Made by a program: the position numbers and the translations under genes
DNA from: Flavobacteriaceae bacterium
GTDB lineage: Bacteria; Bacteroidota; Bacteroidia; Flavobacteriales; Flavobacteriaceae
Length of the DNA stretch: 64,000 nt
Assembly (NCBI GenBank): GCA_947457255.1
Contig: CANGUZ010000005.1
Span: 1-64,000 of the forward strand
Direction of reading: 5' to 3'
The notes under the pieces: model-generated
The model's input: only the letters and a program-made list of their open reading frames with translations
Told to the model about the DNA's origin: nothing
Database searches by the model: none
Shown: piece by piece, positions 43,223 to 51,913 of the stretch
Position numbering within the stretch: the first letter of the stretch is position 1
Layout: every line of letters begins with the position of its first letter

Positions 43223-44917
43223 ATGGCAGACGATAAAAAAGTAATATTCTCAATGCAAAAATTGAGTAAAACCTATCCAGGAGCAGATAAACCAGTGCTC
43301 AAAAGCATCTATTTGAGCTTCTTTTACGGAGCTAAAATTGGAATATTAGGTCTAAACGGTTCAGGGAAATCTTCTCTTTTAAAAATCATTGCAGGAGTTG
43401 ATAAAAACTATCAAGGTGATGTAGTTTTTCAACCGGGTTACACGGTAGGATATTTAGAACAAGAGCCCATTCTTGATGATTCTAAAACGGTAATCGAAAT
43501 TGTTCGTGAAGGTGTTGCAGAAACGATGAAAGTGCTGGAAGAATATAATGAAATCAATGATTTATTTGGTCTTGAAGAAAATTATTCTGATGCAGATAAA
43601 ATGGACAAATTGATGAACAGACAAGCCGAATTGCAAGACAAAATTGATGCGCTTGGTGCTTGGGAAATCGATACCAAACTAGAAATTGCCATGGATGCCT
43701 TGCGCACACCAGAAGGAGATACACCAATTAAAAATCTTTCAGGGGGAGAGCGTCGTCGTGTTGCATTATGTCGTTTGTTGTTGCAACAACCTGATGTCTT
43801 GCTTTTAGACGAACCAACGAATCACTTAGATGCAGAAAGCGTGCTTTGGTTAGAGCAACATTTGGCACAATATGCTGGAACTGTAATTGCAGTAACTCAC
43901 GATAGATACTTTTTAGATAATGTTGCGGGTTGGATTTTAGAGTTAGATAGAGGAGAAGGTATACCTTGGAAAGGAAATTATTCGTCTTGGTTAGACCAAA
44001 AATCAATCCGTATGGCATCAGAAGAAAAAGTAGCTTCTAAACGCAGAAAAACATTAGAACGCGAGTTGGATTGGGTGCGACAAGGTGCGAAAGGACGTCA
44101 AACCAAACAAAAAGCGCGTTTGCAGAATTACGATAAATTGCTCAATGAGGACCAAAAACAACTAGACGAAAAACTCGAAATTTATATTCCGAATGGACCT
44201 AGATTAGGAACTAATGTTATTGAAGCTAAAGGAGTTAGTAAAGCTTTTGGAGATAAATTACTTTATGACAATTTGAATTTTACTTTACCACAAGCAGGAA
44301 TTGTTGGGATTATCGGGCCGAATGGAGCTGGTAAATCGACTATTTTTAGAATGATTATGGGTGAAGAAAAACCTGATGCAGGTGAGTTTACCATAGGAGA
44401 TACCGTTAAAATTGCTTACGTAGATCAAGCGCATTCTAATATTAATCTAGAGAAATCCATTTGGGAAAATTTTTGTGATGGGCAAGAGTTAATTATGATG
44501 GGTGGTCGACAAGTCAATTCTAGAGCGTATTTATCCCGTTTTAACTTTGGAGGAAGTGATCAAAACAAAAAAGTAGCAACTTTATCTGGTGGAGAACGTA
44601 ACCGTTTGCATCTTGCGATGACTTTAAAAGAAGAAGGTAACGTATTATTATTAGATGAGCCTACTAATGATTTAGATGTTAATACGCTTCGTGCTTTAGA
44701 AGAAGGATTAGAGAATTTTGCAGGATGTGCCGTTGTAATTTCACACGACAGATGGTTTTTAGATAGAATTTGTACTCACATTTTAGCTTTTGAAGGCAAC
44801 TCAGACGTGTATTATTTTGAAGGAGGATTCTCTGATTATGAAGAAAATAAAAAGAAACGTTTGGGTGGAGATTTAACCCCAAAACGATTAAAATACAGAA
44901 AATTAATTAGAGGTTAA
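43223..44917 (+). CDS. ettA: Energy-dependent translational throttle protein, ABC-F ATPase
   Basis: 564 residues with two ABC domains and no membrane segment. Walker A motifs are GLNGSGKSS near residue 40 and GPNGAGKST near 365. Signatures are LSGGERRRVALCRLL and LSGGERNRLHLAM, and Walker B is LLLDEPTNHLDAES and LLLDEPTNDLDVN. The EttA-specific arm and linker (KRRKTLERELDWVRQGAKGRQTKQKARL) are present. EttA binds the ribosomal E site and gates the first peptide bond according to the ATP/ADP ratio. It ends at a bidirectional terminator shared with the DEAD-box gene. Confidence 0.95.
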   Translation: MADDKKVIFSMQKLSKTYPGADKPVLKSIYLSFFYGAKIGILGLNGSGKSSLLKIIAGVDKNYQGDVVFQPGYTVGYLEQEPILDDSKTVIEIVREGVAETMKVLEEYNEINDLFGLEENYSDADKMDKLMNRQAELQDKIDALGAWEIDTKLEIAMDALRTPEGDTPIKNLSGGERRRVALCRLLLQQPDVLLLDEPTNHLDAESVLWLEQHLAQYAGTVIAVTHDRYFLDNVAGWILELDRGEGIPWKGNYSSWLDQKSIRMASEEKVASKRRKTLERELDWVRQGAKGRQTKQKARLQNYDKLLNEDQKQLDEKLEIYIPNGPRLGTNVIEAKGVSKAFGDKLLYDNLNFTLPQAGIVGIIGPNGAGKSTIFRMIMGEEKPDAGEFTIGDTVKIAYVDQAHSNINLEKSIWENFCDGQELIMMGGRQVNSRAYLSRFNFGGSDQNKKVATLSGGERNRLHLAMTLKEEGNVLLLDEPTNDLDVNTLRALEEGLENFAGCAVVISHDRWFLDRICTHILAFEGNSDVYYFEGGFSDYEENKKKRLGGDLTPKRLKYRKLIRG

Positions 44918-44921
44918 AAAC

Positions 44922-44949
44922 AAAAACGCTGGTTAATACCAGCGTTTTT
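44922..44949. terminator. Bidirectional terminator between ettA and the DEAD-box helicase
   Basis: AAAAACGCTGGT (44922-44933) and ACCAGCGTTTTT (44938-44949) form a 12-bp stem with a TAAT loop. T-runs lie on both sides, so it can stop both convergent transcripts. One arm encodes the last codons (Arg-Trp-Tyr-stop) of the helicase. Confidence 0.9.
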
Positions 44950-46186
44950 TATTTTGTTTAGAAGCTTCTGATTTTCTTGATTTGTGCTTTTCACCACTAC
45001 GATTGGAGTTTTTAGTAGGAGTTGCTACTGTACCTTCTGGACTTCCTGCATGCCAAGGATACGGATGATCTGAAATAGTTTTCACATCCACTTTTATCAA
45101 TTTCATAATGTCTTTCCAATACGGTTCTTCGTCTTTACTGCAAAATGAAATGGCAATTCCGCCATTTCCCGCACGGCCTGTTCTACCTATTCGGTGTACA
45201 TAGGTTTCCGGAATATTAGGTAAATCGAAATTAATTACAAATGGTAATTGGTCTATATCAATACCACGAGCTGCAATATCGGTAGCAACCAAAACACCCA
45301 CTTCTTTATTTTTGAAAGCATCTAAAACACGTTGTCTTGCTGTTTGCGACTTGTCACCATGAATAGCTTCGGCAGCAACGCCATGTTTACGCAAGGCTTT
45401 TACCACATTATCCGCTCCGTGTTTGGTTCTAGAAAAAACTAAAACATCTGATAGTTTTTCATTTCGAATCAAATGATACAATAAGTTTCTTTTTTCTGTT
45501 TTATCTACAAAATAAATACGTTGTTCTACTTTTTCGGCTGTAGAGGATACTGGAGAAACCGTTACGGTTGCAGGATCTTTTAGAAACATTTCAGCCAATT
45601 CTCTAATCGCGATTGGCATCGTTGCAGAGAATAATAAGGTTTGCCTGTTGTTGGGTGTTAGCTTTACAATTTTCTTTACGTCATTTACAAAACCCATATC
45701 TAGCATTTGATCAGCCTCATCTAGGACTAAAGTGTGCAATTGGTTTAAATCTATAAATCCTTGTTTGTGTAAATCTAATAATCGACCAGGAGTTGCGATC
45801 AGAATATCGACTCCTTTTCGTAAAACATCTACTTGCGGAATTTGAGAAACGCCACCAAAAATGGTCAACTGAGTCAAATTTGTATATTTCCCGTAACGGT
45901 CAAAGTTTTGCCCAATTTGTACTGCTAACTCTCTAGTAGGCGTAATCACTAATGCTCTAATAGGTTTGGCTCTTTTAGAAGAACCAACAATTCGATGCAA
46001 CTGATGAATAATTGGAATGGCAAAAGCCGCCGTTTTTCCTGTTCCTGTTTGAGCGCAACCTACTAAATCTCTGCCCGATAAAACGATAGGAATCGATTGT
46101 TCTTGTATTGGGGTAGCCTCAGTATAGCCTTCTTCGAAAACGGCTTTTTGGATACTTTTAGAAAGTGATAAATCTTCAAATAACAT
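44933..46186 (-). CDS. DEAD-box ATP-dependent RNA helicase, RhlE-like
   Basis: 417 residues. Q motif TPIQEQSIPIVLSGRD, Walker A AQTGTGKT near 46-53, DEAD box VLDEADQMLDMGF near 155, SAT motif LLFSATMP, and C-terminal motifs LVATDIAARGIDI and HRIGRTGRAG. The tail from about 385 is basic and disordered (KNSNRSGEKHKSRKSEASK), suited to RNA binding. Probable roles are ribosome assembly or mRNA turnover. Its last codons form part of the terminator hairpin at 44922-44949. Confidence 0.93.
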   Translation of the reverse strand: MLFEDLSLSKSIQKAVFEEGYTEATPIQEQSIPIVLSGRDLVGCAQTGTGKTAAFAIPIIHQLHRIVGSSKRAKPIRALVITPTRELAVQIGQNFDRYGKYTNLTQLTIFGGVSQIPQVDVLRKGVDILIATPGRLLDLHKQGFIDLNQLHTLVLDEADQMLDMGFVNDVKKIVKLTPNNRQTLLFSATMPIAIRELAEMFLKDPATVTVSPVSSTAEKVEQRIYFVDKTEKRNLLYHLIRNEKLSDVLVFSRTKHGADNVVKALRKHGVAAEAIHGDKSQTARQRVLDAFKNKEVGVLVATDIAARGIDIDQLPFVINFDLPNIPETYVHRIGRTGRAGNGGIAISFCSKDEEPYWKDIMKLIKVDVKTISDHPYPWHAGSPEGTVATPTKNSNRSGEKHKSRKSEASKQNKKRWY

Positions 46187-46230
46187 ATTTTTGTGTATTA
46201 AGAATCCAGCAAAAGTGATAGGATTCTAGG

Positions 46231-46238
46231 CAAAGATA
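46231..46238 (-). promoter_or_regulatory. Candidate -7 box of the DEAD-box gene
   Basis: On the minus strand it reads TATCTTTG, 44 bases before the ATG at 46186. The predicted leader holds a 7-bp stem, AGAATCC (46201-46207) with GGATTCT (46221-46227). Confidence 0.45.
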
Positions 46239-46267
46239 GTTTATTTAATTGAGTTGGATTTTTATCG

Positions 46268-47335
46268 CTAAAACTTCACATCCATATAATTAATCTTTTC
46301 TTCTAACGGATTATTGGCTTTTATAAAATCGGTTACTAAATATCCAATCAATTTTCCGATGAGGTTGTTGTCTTTCTCAGCGCATAAATCAGGTGCGCCT
46401 TCACAAATATGCAAGTAAGTCGCATTTTGACTTTTTCCAAAATAATGCACAAATTGGCGTACTTGTTCTACAGAAAATCCGCTTATGGTCATGGCACTAC
46501 TGGCGATATTAGGAATGGCATCTAAATCAATTTCAATTCCAAAAAAATCATTGTTTATGAAACTTAATGCTTGTGTTAATTCTTTATCAAAACTTTTTTG
46601 ATTTCTAATCGAGATTTCATCATAGGTATTGTACCGCACTCGATCTTGAATTTTCTTGATGTTACTTAATACTTTTTTTGAAGTATAGTTTTCGTGTAAG
46701 CCAAAAATGAAATATTTGTTTAAAAAACCTTCATCATAGGCATACGAAAAACCATTGCCACTGTGTCTTCCTTCCAGAATTCTAAAATCAGAATGGGCAT
46801 CAAAGTTAACAGCGTTTATAGGTTTGCCTTTTGCTAAAGCGGTACCTTTTATATTTCCATAGGAATTGTTGTGCCCACCTCCAATAATTATAGGTTTTTT
46901 ACCTGCTTTTACAATAAATGAAATGATATGCGCTACTTCTTTATCAATAGCAACAACTAAATCACTTAATTTTTTTCTATCTACTGTAGAATGAAAGTCT
47001 AAATTTTCTACAGCTTTCATTTCTTCGGTTACATCTAATTGGCCTAAAACTAATATATCTTCGCCTTTACAAAATTTATTATGTTGAATGTTTGCAATGC
47101 TTTTTATAGTGCTTTCCCATGCTGATGCTGCACCGGGTCTCCCAAAATTGGCTCGAACCCCAATATCTTCTGGTATGCCAAATAATACATATTTTGAAGC
47201 ACATTTTTTAATAAATGTTTTAATATCAGTACCTTTATCAATCGTAATCATTTTTTCGCCAAACTTAATTTCTCCACTTCTGTGGTTCGTAAGCTTTGCT
47301 AAATCATTAATACAAAACGGAATTAGTTTGTCCAT
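46268..47335 (-). CDS. hutG: Arginase-family hydrolase, probable formimidoylglutamase
   Basis: 355 residues of the ureohydrolase (arginase/agmatinase/formimidoylglutamase) fold. The manganese-binding motifs are GGGHNNSYG near 160, FDAHSDFR near 185 and GIEIDLDAIPN near 272. In the last, IEIDLD matches the SxDxDxxDP motif with changed flanks. The location, one gene away from hutI on the same strand, favours the last step of histidine breakdown (formimidoyl-glutamate to glutamate). The sequence alone does not exclude other arginase-family substrates. hutH and hutU are not in the window. Confidence 0.82.
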   Translation of the reverse strand: MDKLIPFCINDLAKLTNHRSGEIKFGEKMITIDKGTDIKTFIKKCASKYVLFGIPEDIGVRANFGRPGAASAWESTIKSIANIQHNKFCKGEDILVLGQLDVTEEMKAVENLDFHSTVDRKKLSDLVVAIDKEVAHIISFIVKAGKKPIIIGGGHNNSYGNIKGTALAKGKPINAVNFDAHSDFRILEGRHSGNGFSYAYDEGFLNKYFIFGLHENYTSKKVLSNIKKIQDRVRYNTYDEISIRNQKSFDKELTQALSFINNDFFGIEIDLDAIPNIASSAMTISGFSVEQVRQFVHYFGKSQNATYLHICEGAPDLCAEKDNNLIGKLIGYLVTDFIKANNPLEEKINYMDVKF

Positions 47336-47373
47336 ACCAAAAAAATTAACTATCTAAAAATAATATATTAGTA

Positions 47374-47381
47374 CAAACATA
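47374..47381 (-). promoter_or_regulatory. Candidate -7 box of hutG
   Basis: On the minus strand TATGTTTG matches TAnnTTTG, 38 bases before the start codon. A plus-strand TATTTTTG at 47403-47410 stands 24 bases before the ATG of the divergent gene at 47435, so the 99-base gap may hold two back-to-back promoters. Confidence 0.4.
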
Positions 47382-47434
47382 CGTTATTACCTTAAATATT
47401 ATTATTTTTGTTAAAACAATCTAAACCCAATTTT

Positions 47435-48319
47435 ATGGAAAATCAAAAAAACAACTCAAGTCTAAAAGCTGTAGTAGCGGTATTAGCTTTACTTCTAGTG
47501 GGAAGTTTAGTTTATATTTTTAAGTTGACTTCAGATGCTAAAGCACAATTAACAGAGCTAACAACTACAAAAACTGAGAAAGAGTCTGTTATGAAAGACT
47601 TAGAAGAGTTGAAAGCTACATATGATGCAGCAATAGCTGAAAACACATCAATGTCTGAAGAATTAATTGCAGAAAGAGAAAAAGTAGTTAATTTGATAGC
47701 CGATTTAAAGAAATCTAAAGGAGATGCTGCTTCTATGGCAAAATACAAATCGCAATACTTTGCTTTAGAAACTAAAATGAAAGGCATGATGCAAGAAATT
47801 GAAGTTTTGAAAACAGCAAACGCGAAGTTAACTACTGAAAGAGATAGTACTGTAATGGTTTTAGGTGAAGCTAAAAAATACAATGAAGTTCTTGTAGGTC
47901 AAAATGAAGAATTGTCTAAAACGGTTGAGGTAGCTTCAAAACTAAGTGTTTTGAACTTAAAGACTGCTGCTTACAAGTTAAGAAGCTCTGGCAAACAAAT
48001 AGCAACAGACAAAGCCAGTAGAGCAGATATTTTAAAAATTAGTTTTACAATTGCAGAAAATAAAGTGGCTAAATCAGGAGATAAAACGTATTATGTTCAA
48101 GTAATTGATAGTAAAAACAACGTTTTAGGTCAAAAAGAAACACAGTCTTTTGGAGGAAAATCACTGACTTATAGTTTTTTAACAACTGTAAAATTTGAAA
48201 ATAAAACGGTTGATGTTGTACAAGATTTGTCAGGTAAAGATTTTGAAAAAGGATCTTACTTTGTAAATGTATTTGATAACGGAGAATTAGTATCTAAATC
48301 TAGCTTTAGTTTAAGATAA
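47435..48319 (+). CDS. Inner-membrane-anchored coiled-coil protein with a C-terminal beta domain
   Basis: 294 residues from the ATG at 47435; an upstream TTG frame from 47408 was rejected because it overlaps a -7 box. A transmembrane helix lies at about 12-32 (AVVAVLALLLVGSLVYIF), then a long coiled coil at about 35-185 rich in Lys, Glu and Ala heptads, then a beta-rich C-terminal domain at about 200-294 (ILKISFTIAENKVAKSGDKTYYVQVIDSKNNVLG). That domain resembles a flavobacterial family often found after coiled coils in envelope proteins. It probably reaches into the periplasm. No named function. Confidence 0.78.
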   Translation: MENQKNNSSLKAVVAVLALLLVGSLVYIFKLTSDAKAQLTELTTTKTEKESVMKDLEELKATYDAAIAENTSMSEELIAEREKVVNLIADLKKSKGDAASMAKYKSQYFALETKMKGMMQEIEVLKTANAKLTTERDSTVMVLGEAKKYNEVLVGQNEELSKTVEVASKLSVLNLKTAAYKLRSSGKQIATDKASRADILKISFTIAENKVAKSGDKTYYVQVIDSKNNVLGQKETQSFGGKSLTYSFLTTVKFENKTVDVVQDLSGKDFEKGSYFVNVFDNGELVSKSSFSLR

Positions 48320-48345
48320 TAAAGACTTTAATATTAAAATGTAAG

Positions 48346-48370
48346 AGGAACCTGAAAAGGTTCCTTTTTT
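48346..48370 (+). terminator. Terminator of the coiled-coil protein gene
   Basis: AGGAACC (48346-48352), loop TGAAAA, GGTTCCT (48359-48365), then a run of T to 48371, 27 bases after the stop codon. It reaches the hutI stop codon at 48370. Confidence 0.88.
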
Positions 48371-49608
48371 TATTGGATTATTTTTCCTTCAATGATTACG
48401 AAATCAATTAAGTTACTTCCAAAAGCATAAGGCAACTGATAAAAAGATGAAATAGGTTTGGTAATAATAAGATTGGCTTTTTTACCTTTAGTGATACTGC
48501 CATGAGTTTTAGAAATCCCCATTGCATATGCTCCGTTTATTGTTGCAGCATTTATAGCTTCTTCAGGAGTCATTTTCATTTTGATACAGGCTGTAGCTAT
48601 TACAAAATTCATATTTCCAGATGGAGATGAACCAGGATTGTAATCAGTAGCCAAAGCAATTGGCAAGCCTGAGTCTATCATTTCTCGAGCTGGAGTATAA
48701 GGAATACTCAGAAAATAAGAGCAAGAAGGCAGCGCAACAGGCATAGTTTCTGAATTTTTTAAGGATTCGATATCTTTTGGATTCATTATTTCGAGATGGT
48801 CAACAGAAAGAGCATTGTATTTTACACCAACTTGAACACCTCCAATGGAATTGAATTGGTTGACATGAATTTTTGGAATTAAACCATGCTCTAAACCGCA
48901 TTTTAATATGGCTTCTGTTTCATCTACAGAGAAATAGCCAGTTTCACAAAAAACATCAATATATTCTGCAAGATTTTCTTCAACGATTTTAGGAATCATC
49001 TCTTTACAAATTAAATCTATATAACCTTGTTGATTGTTTTTAAATTCAAAAGGAAAGGCATGTGCTCCAAGAAATGTAGCTTTAATAGTTATTGAATGAT
49101 TTTGTCTTAAACGTTTAATAACTCGAAGCATTTTCAACTCATCTTCAACTGTCAAGCCATAACCCGATTTTATTTCGACTGCACCAGTTCCTAAATGCAT
49201 TATTTCTTCTAAACGAACTTTGGATTCATTGTAAATATCGTCTTCGCTAGCTTCGTGTAGTTTTTTAGCCGAATTTAATATACCGCCACCTCTATTAGCA
49301 ATTTCTTCATAGCTTAATCCATTTATTCTATCAACAAATTCTTGTTCTCGATTGCCTACATAAACAATATGAGTATGGCAGTCGCACCAAGCTGGTAAAA
49401 CTATTTTGTCAGTTGCATCAATACTAATTTCAGGAATTATTTCAGGACAATTTTCCATTAGTCCAAAATCAGTGATTACATCATTTTCTAACAGTAAAAA
49501 AGCATTTTTAATAGTGGGCAGAGTACCCATTTCAATTCCTGAGATTTTCTCGATATGGCTTTCTCTTACTTGTAGCAATTCTTTAATATTGATAATTAGT
49601 GTTTGCAT
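48370..49608 (-). CDS. hutI: Imidazolonepropionase
   Basis: 412 residues of the amidohydrolase fold. The first metal pair is in WCDCHTHIVYVGNREQEF (about 75-80). Substrate-binding GGGILNSAKKLHEASE, AVEIKSGYGLT and HINQFNSIGGVQ follow, then the metal Asp in ATDYNPGSSPSGNMNF near 320. It opens the ring of 4-imidazolone-5-propanoate to N-formimidoyl-glutamate, which is the substrate of the HutG protein encoded at 46268-47335. The two genes are separated by one gene on the other strand, so they are not one operon. Confidence 0.95.
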   Translation of the reverse strand: MQTLIINIKELLQVRESHIEKISGIEMGTLPTIKNAFLLLENDVITDFGLMENCPEIIPEISIDATDKIVLPAWCDCHTHIVYVGNREQEFVDRINGLSYEEIANRGGGILNSAKKLHEASEDDIYNESKVRLEEIMHLGTGAVEIKSGYGLTVEDELKMLRVIKRLRQNHSITIKATFLGAHAFPFEFKNNQQGYIDLICKEMIPKIVEENLAEYIDVFCETGYFSVDETEAILKCGLEHGLIPKIHVNQFNSIGGVQVGVKYNALSVDHLEIMNPKDIESLKNSETMPVALPSCSYFLSIPYTPAREMIDSGLPIALATDYNPGSSPSGNMNFVIATACIKMKMTPEEAINAATINGAYAMGISKTHGSITKGKKANLIITKPISSFYQLPYAFGSNLIDFVIIEGKIIQ

Positions 49609-49756
49609 AGGAGATTTTTTTGTAAATGTAAATTGGAAATTTAAAAACTCCTATCTTTATGACAAATTATTACGTTTTGAAATCGCAATTAATAATACGT
49701 TTGTTGCAAATAGACTCTGATAAAAGGAAAGCGATTGCATATGTGCCTCTAAACAA

Positions 49757-50854
49757 ATGAAATTTACACATATGAAAAGAATAAAATACAAACAAGTTAG
49801 AAAGGTTCAGCCTAATTATTTTGAGTATACAGGAATTCATAAAACAGATCCTGTAGAGATGCAATTGTTTGTTTATAACGATTCTGGTTATGAAGAATAT
49901 AAGAAAGTCGCCCTCCAAAAAGTAAAAAAAGAAATTCAAGACGAACTTCAATATAACGATGTTAAATGGTTGAATATTCATGGTTTATATGACGTAGGGC
50001 TAATAAAAGAAATTGGTGAGATGCTTGCTATTGAACCTTTTATAATTAGTGATATTCTCAATACCAATCGAAGAAGTAAAATGGAAGAATTAGATAAGGT
50101 TCTCTTTTTTAGCATCAAATCGATTTTGCCAAATGATGATTATGATATGGTCAGAGTAGAGCAAATTAGTTTTTTGCTGAAAGACAATTTGCTGGTTTCC
50201 TTTCAGGAAAAACGAAGTGACTTTTTTACTCATATTAGAGAACGAATTAAGACGCATAGCGGTATTGTTCGTAAAAAGAAGAATGATTATTTACTCTATT
50301 TGCTTCTAGAAGCAGTCATGGAAAATTTTTATATTACTATTGAGTTTTACGAAGATCAAATAGAAGATTTAATGATTGAAGCCAAATCGAGTGATAGTCC
50401 AGATGTTTTGGTCCGCATAGAAAGTAATAGGGAACATTTAAATTTCTTGAAACGTTCGATTTTGCCTTTGCGAGATGCTTTATTTAATCTAAAAAGCGAG
50501 CACGATGAAGACGATTACGACGGTATTGAAAAAGCAAATTACAGCTTTTTTGCTCGTTTGCATCAAAAATCATTAGAGATTTTAGAACAAATAGAATACG
50601 ATATGAATACGTTAGACAGTGCTTCGAGCTTTTATTTTTCGTCTCAAAGCCACAGAATGAATGAAATCATGAAAATTCTAACCGTAGTTTCTGTCATATT
50701 TATGCCATTAACTTTTTTGGTAGGAGTTTACGGAATGAATTTTAAACACATGCCTGAATTGGATTACACTTATGGCTACTATATTGTTGTTGCTATTATG
50801 ATTGCAATTGCGTTAGGAATGGTATATTATTTTAAAAAGAAGAAATGGTTTTGA
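49757..50854 (+). CDS. corA: Magnesium/cobalt transporter CorA
   Basis: 365 residues from the first ATG; the ATG at 49772 (MKRIKYKQVRKVQPN) is an equally good start. The large cytoplasmic N-terminal domain ends in the long stalk helix. The two C-terminal transmembrane helices hold the signature GMN in FLVGVYGMNFKHMPELDYTYGYY, and the tail is basic (YYFKKKKWF). It would form a pentameric Mg2+ channel in the inner membrane. A TATCTTTA at 49652-49659 with TTG at 49633-49635 is a possible promoter, with a leader of about 90 bases and no Mg riboswitch fold that I can see. Confidence 0.93.
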   Translation: MKFTHMKRIKYKQVRKVQPNYFEYTGIHKTDPVEMQLFVYNDSGYEEYKKVALQKVKKEIQDELQYNDVKWLNIHGLYDVGLIKEIGEMLAIEPFIISDILNTNRRSKMEELDKVLFFSIKSILPNDDYDMVRVEQISFLLKDNLLVSFQEKRSDFFTHIRERIKTHSGIVRKKKNDYLLYLLLEAVMENFYITIEFYEDQIEDLMIEAKSSDSPDVLVRIESNREHLNFLKRSILPLRDALFNLKSEHDEDDYDGIEKANYSFFARLHQKSLEILEQIEYDMNTLDSASSFYFSSQSHRMNEIMKILTVVSVIFMPLTFLVGVYGMNFKHMPELDYTYGYYIVVAIMIAIALGMVYYFKKKKWF

Positions 50855-50871
50855 TTTTTTATTTCATTAAT

Positions 50872-50898
50872 ATCATTCTTAAACTATTTAAGGATGAT
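50872..50898 (+). terminator. Stem-loop after corA
   Basis: ATCATTCTTAAA (50872-50883) and TTTAAGGATGAT (50887-50898) pair over 12 bases with one G-T pair and a CTA loop, 18 bases after the corA stop. No good T-tract follows, so the call is tentative. Confidence 0.45.
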
Positions 50899-51098
50899 TT
50901 GACGAAAAAGTACTACAAACTGAGGATGATTTTGTTTTTTATTAAAGAGCAAGAAGTGATAGTTAGTCGAGAAAAAGTTTCTGAATTCAAGTTTTGGCCA
51001 GGTTAGTTTTATATTAAATTAATATTTTATATAAATTAATATAAATAATTCATTAATAATTATTTAATAAATTAGTATAGATAATTACTATCGTGATT

Positions 51099-51872
51099 TT
51101 AAGCTTTCAAAAAGACTTTTCTAATTCCAATCAGCACAAAAATGAACAAGGTGTAAACGATAAAAAAGGGTACAATAAATTCAATCCAATTCATAGGTAG
51201 CATTATAGCAATGAGCAACAATTGAAATCCCAATCCATACATGGAAACGAATGTCATAAACCAATTTGGAAACGTTTTTACCTTGTAAGCATTTTGATCT
51301 AAAAAGTGAATTATCTTATCGAATACTCCATATACAATGGTGTAAATTGCAAACAAAATATCAACTGATTTTTGCGATTCTCCTGGTAAAGCTCTTGGCG
51401 ATTTGTATTCAAAAATTTTACTAGTAGCATCTCCGCCAACTGATTTATTTCTTAAAATCACGTAGTAATAATTATATAATGTGCCTTGTAATTGAATACC
51501 AATAAAAGCTAAAATTGTAAACCAAATACTTGTTTTAGAAACATGACAAATTGTTATTAGAAATAAGAAATTAAGAATAATATCAAAGACACTATCTAAA
51601 TATCTTCCTACATAAGACGGCGTATTTTTTAATCGTGCCAATTCGCCATCAGCAGCGTCGATACACGATTTTAGAATGATGAAAAATCCTGCTAGTAGAT
51701 ACTGATTGGTTAAGATGCAATAAATCGCAATTAAACCTGAAATTCCAAAAAGAATTGTGACATGAATAGGGGTGAATCGGGTTGTTTTAAGTTGATTGGC
51801 AAGAAATTTTCCAAAAGGTCTTCCGTAATCAGATAAGTCAAGAAATTTATCTTGAGTAGTAAGTTTTGACAT
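51099..51872 (-). CDS. CDP-alcohol phosphatidyltransferase family protein
   Basis: 257 residues with about six transmembrane helices. The full catalytic motif D(x2)DG(x2)AR(x8)G(x3)D(x3)D is present: D72, D75-G76, A79-R80, G89, D93, D97. It joins a CDP-linked lipid to an alcohol in the inner membrane. The product (phosphatidyl-inositol, -glycerol, -choline or other) cannot be decided, and its length and extra soluble loop differ from standard PgsA. It starts about 40 bases before the haem A synthase gene stop and may share its transcript. Confidence 0.92.
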   Translation of the reverse strand: MSKLTTQDKFLDLSDYGRPFGKFLANQLKTTRFTPIHVTILFGISGLIAIYCILTNQYLLAGFFIILKSCIDAADGELARLKNTPSYVGRYLDSVFDIILNFLFLITICHVSKTSIWFTILAFIGIQLQGTLYNYYYVILRNKSVGGDATSKIFEYKSPRALPGESQKSVDILFAIYTIVYGVFDKIIHFLDQNAYKVKTFPNWFMTFVSMYGLGFQLLLIAIMLPMNWIEFIVPFFIVYTLFIFVLIGIRKVFLKA

Positions 51873-51913
51873 TAAATGTTAGTAAATAGAACTGCGACAA
51901 TATAGTCAGGTAT

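Noticed and set aside
51010..51085. AT-rich run after corA considered as a replication or protein-binding site
   Set aside because: It is simple AT-rich sequence with no ordered repeats or DnaA-box-like motifs.
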